Program-made: the position numbers and the translations under genes
Notes under the pieces: model-generated
Database searches by the model: none
What the model saw: the letters and a program-made list of their open reading frames with translations, nothing else
Told to the model about the DNA's origin: nothing
Shown: positions 32,101 through 39,718 of the stretch, piece by piece
How positions within the stretch are numbered: the first letter of the stretch is position 1
Layout of the letters: each line of letters begins with the position of its first letter
DNA from: Clostridia bacterium
GTDB taxonomy: Bacteria > Bacillota > Clostridia > Christensenellales > CAG-138
Assembly (NCBI GenBank): GCA_030526425.1
Contig: JAUNCT010000020.1
Span: 1 to 39,718, forward strand
Reading direction: 5' to 3'
Length of the DNA stretch: 39,718 bases

Positions 32101-35100
32101 CGCAGAGGTCTTGAAGATGCCCACCGAAAACCCGCAGGTCAGCACTCCCGCAACGGTCATCAGCGTGCGGCGCGCGAACAGCGGTTCTCTGCATTTTCTC
32201 AAAATCGTTTCCTTCATTACAGGCTCCGTGTCATGCGGACTTTTTCGAAAACAGCGCGCGGATGCGCTCCGGCGGGATCTGCGCCAGCAGCACCGCAACG
32301 AACATCACCGCACAGCCCGCAAGCTCCCGCGGGGAGAGCCGCTCACCGAGCAGCACCGCGCCGCCGAGCACGCTGAACACGGATTCGAGGCTCAGCAGCA
32401 GCGAAAGCGTCACGGGCTCCGCATACTTCTGGGCGATCATCTGCAGCGTGTAGGCGACCGCGCTCGACAGCAAGCCCACATACAGGATGGGGAGGATGCG
32501 GCTCATGATCGCCGCGAGCGTGGGCGTTTCCGTCAAAAACGCCGCGATCCAGGAAAACACGCCCGCCACGCCGAACTGCAGACAGCTGAGCAGCACGGGG
32601 TCGACGACCGCGGTGAACTTGTCGATCACGAGGATGTGCACCGCGAAGAACACCGCACACAGCAGCACGTAGCGGTCGCCCACCGAAACGGAGAACCCGT
32701 CCTTGATACACAGAAGGTACAGCCCCGCGACCGCCAGTGCGATGCCGAGCCACACCGTCGCGGGCGTTCTCTTTTTGAGGAACAGACCGAATACGGGGAC
32801 CAGCACCACGTACAGCGCCGTGATGAAGCCCGCCTTGCCTGCGGGGGTGTAGGCGAGTCCGGCCTGCTGCAGCCATGCGGCAACGAACAGGGCGGTGCCG
32901 CAGCAGGCGCCGCCGATCAGCGCGTTTTTGACGTCCGCCGCGGTGGCTTTGCGCGTTTCTCCGGTCTTGCGGAGCCGGACCGCGTTGAAAACGATGAGCC
33001 CGAGACCGAGCGCGAAAAAGGCGAGCGTCGAGCGCGCCGCGTTCACCGTGAAGGGGCCGAGGACATCCGCCGCCATGCTCTGTGCGGAAAAAGCGGTGCC
33101 CCAGATGAGTGCCGCCAGCAACGGGAACCCAATGGTCAGGATGCGGTTCTGCTTCACGGGCGCACCTCCGCCCGGGTCTTTGCGGTTGTTTTCATCGTCT
33201 CGTTCCGTCCTTTCTCCGTACGTGCGGACGCAGCGTACGGAAACCGAAAATCATATATTATGCCTTAATACAATACGCTTTTTCGGGCGGGGTTTCAATG
33301 GGGAATTCCCCTGCGGTATGCATTTATTGCATGATTTCCATGCATGCAAGGTTGACACCGGCGCATGCGGCTTCCTATAATATAATATTAAAATACTATC
33401 ATACTGGGATATCATATCTTCGGAATGACGATCCTTCAGAAACAAACAGCGGTCCCCGTGTTCCGGACCGCGGAGAGGACCGAATTTTGGTAAGTTACAT
33501 CGTCAAACGCGTACTGGCGGCGATCTTCACGCTGCTGGTCATCATGAGCGTCACGTTCTTCCTGATGAACGCCATCCCCGGCAGCCCGTTCCTCACGGAA
33601 AAATCCACCCCCGAGCAGATCGCGCGGGCGAATGCGAAGTACGGGCTCGATCAGCCGCTCATTGTGCAGCTGGGCAACTACATCAAATCCTATCTCAAGG
33701 GCGACCTCGGTACCTCACTGAAGATGCAGGAGGGAACGAGCGTCAATGAGATCATCTTCGGTCAGGGCAAGTTCGCCCTGTCGATCCGTCTGGGACTCAC
33801 GGCTTTGGCGATCGCGATCGCCGTGGGCATCCCCCTCGGCTGCATCGCCGCGTATCACCGCGGTTCCCGGCTCGACGGGTTTTTGCGCGTCATGACCACC
33901 GTCGGCGTCGCGATCCCGAGCTTCGTTCTCGCAACGCTGCTTTTGGTGTGCTTTGCCGTCAAGCTCAAGGTGCTGCCCGTCAACAGCGGCAACCTGCCCG
34001 ATTTCAAGAGCATGGTGCTGCCGGTGCTCAGCCTGTCGTTCTATTATGTGTGCTACGTCGCAAAGCTCATGCGTACCTCCATGCTCGACGCGATCAATCA
34101 GGATTACATGCGCACCGCGAAGGCCAAGGGCGTCCGCACCCGCTGGCTCGTGCTGAAGCACGCCCTCCGCAACTCGCTCATCCCGGTCGTCACCTACCTC
34201 GGGCCCGTCACCGCAGGCATCATCACCGGCAGCTTCGTCGTCGAGAGCACCTTCTCCGTGCCGGGGCTCGGCAAATACTTCGTGCAGTGCGTCATCAACC
34301 GCGACTATCCCATCATCATGGCGACGACGGTCGTGCTGAGCGCGCTGGTCATCATCATGAATCTCGTGGTCGATATCGCTTATAAGATCGTCGACCCGCG
34401 CATCACTCTGACCGCCAAGGAGGACTGAACCATGGATCGCCCTTTTGAACAACTCGGCTCCTTCCGTGTCGACGCCTCCGGTGTGATGGAGCAGTTCGGT
34501 CTGCCGGACGATGCCTTTTCCCCCGCGACGGACGACGAAAAGGCGTCCATGGTCGAAAAGCACAAAAGCGTTTCGTTCTGGCGCGACGCGTGGCGCCGCT
34601 TCCGTTCGAACCGGGTCTCGATGGTCGCGCTGTTCGTGTTCCTCCTGTGCATGTTCTTCGCGTTCATCGGTCCCATGCTGATCCCCTACAATTACGCCGA
34701 TCAGTACCGCAACAGCCAAAAGCTCGCGCCCTTCGAGTATTCCGAGGAGGAGCGTACGATCAAGTCCGTCGAAGGCAAGTGCGACGGTTGGTACGCGACC
34801 GCCATGCTCCCGGGCTCTCTGAAGTCCATCGCAAAGGGCAATTACGTGATCTCCGACAAGGGCAAAAACTACGCCTTCACGGTCACCAAGTCCATCTCGA
34901 ACGCGATCCTCATGCTCGACCGCGATGCGGAAACGCCCCTGTTCTATGTGAAAACGAAGGACATCGCGGAGGACGGCACCTTCGATAAGATCACCCCGGT
35001 CGACTACACGGCGAAACCCGCTGCGGACGCACAGCCGCTTGAACTGCAGAAGAAGCTGTTCCCGCATGTGTTCGGCACCGATTCCGTCGGGCGCGATCTC

Positions 35101-38100
35101 ATGGCGCGTACCATGTACGGCGCGCGTGTTTCCATCATCATCGGCGTGGCGGCGGCGTTCATCGTGCTCATCATCGGTTCGCTGTACGGCGCGGCCTCCG
35201 GTATCGCGGGCGGCGCGGTCGACTTTGTGATGATGCGCATCGTCGAGCTCATCTACTCCATCCCCGAGGTCCTGATCGTCCTATTGCTGCAGGTCGTCCT
35301 CAAGGAGCCCCTGCAGCTGTGGTTCGACGCGGCACGCACGCCCTTCGCCCGTGCGATGGGCGACCTCGGCGCAGGCATCGTGAGCATCTTCATCACCTTC
35401 GCTCTGCTCTACTGGGTCACCATGGCACGCATCGTCCGCGGTCAGGTCCTGCAGCTCAAACAGCAGGAGTACGTCACGGCGGCGCGCGCCCTCGGCGCTT
35501 CCACGCCGCGCATCATCCGCCGGCATCTGCTCCCGAACTGCGTCGGTCCTCTGGTCATCACGACCTGTCTGCAGATCCCGAGCGCGATCTTCCTCGAGTC
35601 GTTCCTGTCGTTCCTCGGTCTCGGTGTTTCCGCGCCGATGGCGAGCCTCGGCTCCCTGTGCTCCGACGCGCTGGCGACCATCACGCTCTATCCGTACCGG
35701 CTCATCTGCCCGGCGGTGGTGCTCACGGTCATCGTGCTGTCGCTGAATCTGGTCGGCGACGGTCTCAGAGACGCGCTCGACCCGCGCCTGAAGAAATAAG
35801 GAGGGCCCTCATGGAAGCACAAAAGAATCTGATGGAGATCAAGGATCTCAAGGTCTCCTTCTTCACGCCCGCCGGTGAAGTCAAAGCCGTCGACGGGATC
35901 GGTTATACGCTCGGTTACAACGAGGTCATGGGTATCGTCGGCGAGTCCGGCTCCGGAAAGTCCGTCGAAGCGTACTCCATCATCGGTCTGCTCCAGGAAC
36001 CCGGCAAGGTCACCGGGGGCAGCATCGTCTTCGAGGGCGAGGACGTGCTCGCCTTCAGCGAGGAACAGATGCGCGATTTCCGCGGCAACAAGGTCTCGAT
36101 GATCTTCCAGAACCCGATGACCTGCCTCAACCCGGTGTACACCATCGGCAACCAGCTCGAAGAGGCGCTGCTGTGCCACAACAAGGTCGCAACGCGGGAG
36201 GAAGCCCGCAAGCGCGCCGTCGAAATGCTGACGCAGGTCGGCATCAACAACGCGGAAAAGCGCATCGACCAGTACCCGCACGAGTTTTCGGGCGGCATGC
36301 GGCAACGCGCCATGATCGCCATGGCGCTCATCTGCGAACCGAAGCTTCTCATCGCGGATGAACCGACCACCGCGCTCGACGTCACCATCCAGGCGCAGAT
36401 CCTCGAACTCATGAAGGAACTGCAGCGCAAGAACAACACGTCCATCATCTTCATCACCCACAACCTCGGCGTCGTCGCCGAGATCTGCGACCGCGTCTCC
36501 GTCATGTACGCGGGGCACATCGTCGAGCAGGGCAAGGTCGACGATATCTTCTACGACCCGCAGCACCCGTACACCCGCGGTCTGCTCGCCTCGCTGCCGC
36601 GCATGGATACCGACAAGCACGAACGTCTCATCCCGATCGAGGGCACCCCGATCGACCTGCTCAAACCCCCGGCGGGCTGCAACTTCGGTCCGCGCTGCAA
36701 GCACTGCATGAAGATCTGCCTCGAAAAGAAGCCTCCGTTCGCGACGGTGGGCGACGGGCACATCTCCGCCTGCTGGAAGCACTTCGGGAAGGAGGCATCG
36801 AAATGAACGGACGCGAAAAACTCATCGAAGCCGTCGATCTGCGCAAGTACTTTTCGGTCGGCGGCGGTTTCCTCCGCAAAAATAAATTCGTCCAGGCGGT
36901 GGAAGGCGCGACCTTCTCCATCTACAAGGGCGAAACGCTCGGTCTCGTCGGCGAGTCCGGCTGCGGAAAAACGACCCTCGGGCGCACGCTCATCCGCCTG
37001 TACGAGCCCACCGCCGGCAAGATCGTCTACGACGGCAAGGTCATCTTCGACAAGGAGAACCGCATCGCCGCGGACATGCTCCCGTACCGCCGCAAGATGC
37101 AGATCATCTTCCAGGATCCTTCGGCGAGCCTCGACCCGCGCATGACCGTCGGCGAGATCGTCGGCGAGGCACTGGATATCCACAAGCTCGCGGCGAACCG
37201 CGCCGAGCGGCGCGAACGCGTCAACGAACTGCTGGTGTCGGTCGGTCTCAATACCGAGCATTCCAACCGCTTCCCGCATGAGTTCTCGGGCGGTCAGCAA
37301 CAGCGCATCGGCATCGCCCGCGCGCTCGCCGTCCGTCCGGAGTTCATCGTCTGCGACGAACCGATCAGCGCGCTGGATGTTTCCATCCAAAGCCAGATCG
37401 TCAACATGCTCGAGGACCTGCAGCAGGAGATGGGGCTGACCTACCTGTTCATCGCGCACGATGTGAGCGTCGTGCGGCACATCTCCGACCGCATCGGCGT
37501 CATGTACCTCGGCTGCATGGTGGAGCTGGCGGACAGCTGCGAGCTCTGCAGCCACCCCGTGCACCCGTACACGCAAACGCTGCTGTCGGCGGTCCCCCTG
37601 CCCGACCCGGAAAAGAGCCGCACGCGCAAGCGCATCCTGCTCGAAGGCGATATCCCGAGCCCGATCGATCCGCCGTCCGGCTGCCGTTTCCATACGCGCT
37701 GTCCCCACGCGATGGGGGTCTGCAAGGAGAAGCGTCCGGTGCTGAAGGAATGCGCGCCGGGGCATTTCTGCGCCTGCCACCTGCTCGACAAAAAATAAAA
37801 CGTCGTTCCGCGTGCGATTTCCTTTGACCATACGGGAAATATAATATATAATCTGCGGTAACGGTCGAAAGACACGCACCCGCCCGGATACGGATTTCAA
37901 GGCTTCTGCCTTGCGATAAAATCTCAAAATGGAGGAACACACATGAAAAAGATCGTTGCACTCGTCCTCGCCCTGTGCATGGTGGTTTCCTGCTTCACCG
38001 CTGCGTTTGCGGACGAACCCTTTACGGTCACCGCCTGCATCGCTTCCGAGCCGGAAACGATCGACCCCGCGCTCATCGCGTCCGTCGACGGTTCCACGTA

Positions 38101-39718
38101 TGCCCAGCATATGTTCGAGAACCTGATGAAATATCAGCAAGTCGCAACGCAGCCCGCGGACGACCCGAACATGTTCATGACGGAAGTCGTTTGCGGTCAG
38201 GCTGCGGACTACGTCGTTTCCGACGACCAGCTGGTCTACACCTTCACGCTCCGCGATGATATCTTCTGGTCCGACGGCAAGCCCGTGACCGCCGGGGATT
38301 TCGAGTATGCGTGGAAGCGCGTCGTCAATCCGGAAACCGCGTCCGATTACGGCTACATCCTCGACAACATCGTCGTCAACGCCGCCGCGATCCAGGCGGG
38401 CGAAGCCGATCCCGACTCTCTCGGCATCAAAGCGATCGACGACAAGACCCTCGAGGTCACCCTTGAGTCGCCCTGTGCGTTCTTCATCGAACTGTGCGCG
38501 TTCGCGAGCCTCATGCCCGTCCGCAAGGACGTCGTCGAGCGCAACGAGAACTGGTGCACGCCGGAGAACATGGTCGTCAACGGTCCCTACAGGCTCACCG
38601 AATGGATCCACGACTCCTACCTGAAGATGGAGCCCAACGAGAAGTACTACGGCGGCAACAACGGTCCCGATGTCATCAAGTGGTACCTGTCCGATTCGCA
38701 GACCGCGATGATCTCCTCGTACCAGGCGGGTGAGTACAACCTCATCAACGACTTCCCGACCGATATGATCGAGGGTCTCGTCGCTTCCGGCGACTGCCAC
38801 ATCAACCCCTACGTCGGCACGTACTACCTGTACATCAACTGCACCAAGATCACCGACTGGCGCGTCCGCGCGGCAATGGTCCTCTCCGTCGACCGCGAGA
38901 ACATCGTCAAGAACGTCACCCAGGCGGGTCAGGTCCCCGCGACCGGTCTCGTTGCCTCCGGCATCCTCGATTCCACCGGTGCGGACTTCGCGTTCGGTTC
39001 TTCCGAGCTCGGCGCGATCTACGCATGGCTTTCCGAGCAGTATCCGGATTACGACCTGTCCGAGTATGAAGGCCGCTGCGAGCTCGCGCAGGAGCTCTAC
39101 GCCGCAGCCGTTGCGGACGGCGCATGGAACCCCGACACCACCGTCGTTTACAACTTCAACACCTCCGAAGCGCACAAGGCCATCGCGGAAGCCTGCGGTC
39201 AGGACTGGGACTCCGTCCTCGGTATGAAGATCTCCCTCGAGAACCAGGAATGGCAGACCTACACCAACGGTCTTGCGGAGCACACCTTCGGCGTCGCCCG
39301 TCTCGGCTGGATCGCGGACTACAACGACCCGACCACCTACCTCGAGCTCTTCACCACCGGCAACCCCTACAACTACGGCGTCTACGAGAACGCTTCCTTC
39401 GATGAGAAGATCGTCGCCGCGAAGGGCATGCTCCCCTGTGCGGAGCGCGACGAGGTCCTGTACGGCGCGGAAACGGAGCTGTTCGGTGAGGGCGGCTTCC
39501 CGGTACTTCCGGTGTACTACTACACCAACATGTACTGCGCGCAGGGCGTCACCAATATGGGTTACACGCCCATGGGCTACTTCTTCCTCATGAACGCACA
39601 GAAGGCCGCGTAAACGGCCGTGCCCGCGGCGCATGCCGCATGGGGCTCCCGGAAACGGGGGCCCTTTTTGTATAAAGTAAAACCACTCGTTAGACGAGTG
39701 GTTCAAGAAAGCCTACTG

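Overview
The window looks like the chromosome of a GC-rich, low-oxygen member of the Clostridia, probably a gut lineage of the Oscillospirales/Christensenellales type. This is inferred from strong AGGAGG ribosome binding sites, SigA-type promoters, an FMN riboswitch, a FloA/NfeD operon, the rpsF-ssb-rpsR order, a YkuD L,D-transpeptidase lipoprotein and a quinone-independent extracellular-type flavin reductase. No rRNA, CRISPR array or complete mobile element is visible. Coding density is high, and most genes fall into short operons with clear promoters and hairpin terminators.

Layout. Positions 1-3040 hold a minus-strand ABC importer of the TrpXYZ type (binding protein, permease, ATPase), with a near-consensus promoter and a hairpin after the binding-protein gene. 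A membrane metallophosphoesterase follows (3108-4199). Positions 4260-5770 form an AT-richer patch: a secreted protein with four Ltp-type repeats, a small His-rich protein and a small acidic partner, which look like an accessory or toxin-immunity cassette. The patch abuts the 3' end of a tRNA-Leu(UAA) gene. Next come a MerR-family regulator and a secreted flavoprotein reductase with two FMN-binding domains (6032-9173), then a split chromate-type transporter (9348-10444). The nfeD - zinc-ribbon - floA - hypothetical - multispanning membrane protein operon spans 10499-14160, followed by an Ig-like-repeat surface protein (14388-16022).

On the plus strand, 16231-24487 carries a membrane GGDEF protein, a D-2-hydroxyacid dehydrogenase, a divergent EPSP synthase and a full FMN-riboswitch-controlled riboflavin operon (ribD, ribE, ribBA, ribH and a translationally coupled HAD phosphatase). 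The HAD gene could supply the pathway's phosphatase step. The minus strand then holds a MazG-like / BFD-like / MATE / PNPOx-like cluster, the rpsF-ssb-rpsR operon with a structured leader, nudC and a PepV-like dipeptidase. A YkuD lipoprotein on plus and two membrane-protein genes on minus (YczE-like and EamA) follow.

The right end (33487-39613) is an oligopeptide importer, oppBCDF plus oppA, with separate promoters for oppB and oppA. PepV could process peptides imported by this system. Flavin is a recurrent theme: riboflavin synthesis, an FMN/FAD reductase, an FMN-barrel protein, and FMN sensing by RNA. The two window ends carry short sequences that resemble insertion-sequence ends, but neither is proven.

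No clearly new large system was found. The best leads are the Ltp/His-rich/partner cassette beside tRNA-Leu, the HAD gene in the rib operon, the tandem-terminator riboswitch, the atypical EPSP synthase, and the flavin reductase with its 19-bp-spacer promoter next to a MerR gene.
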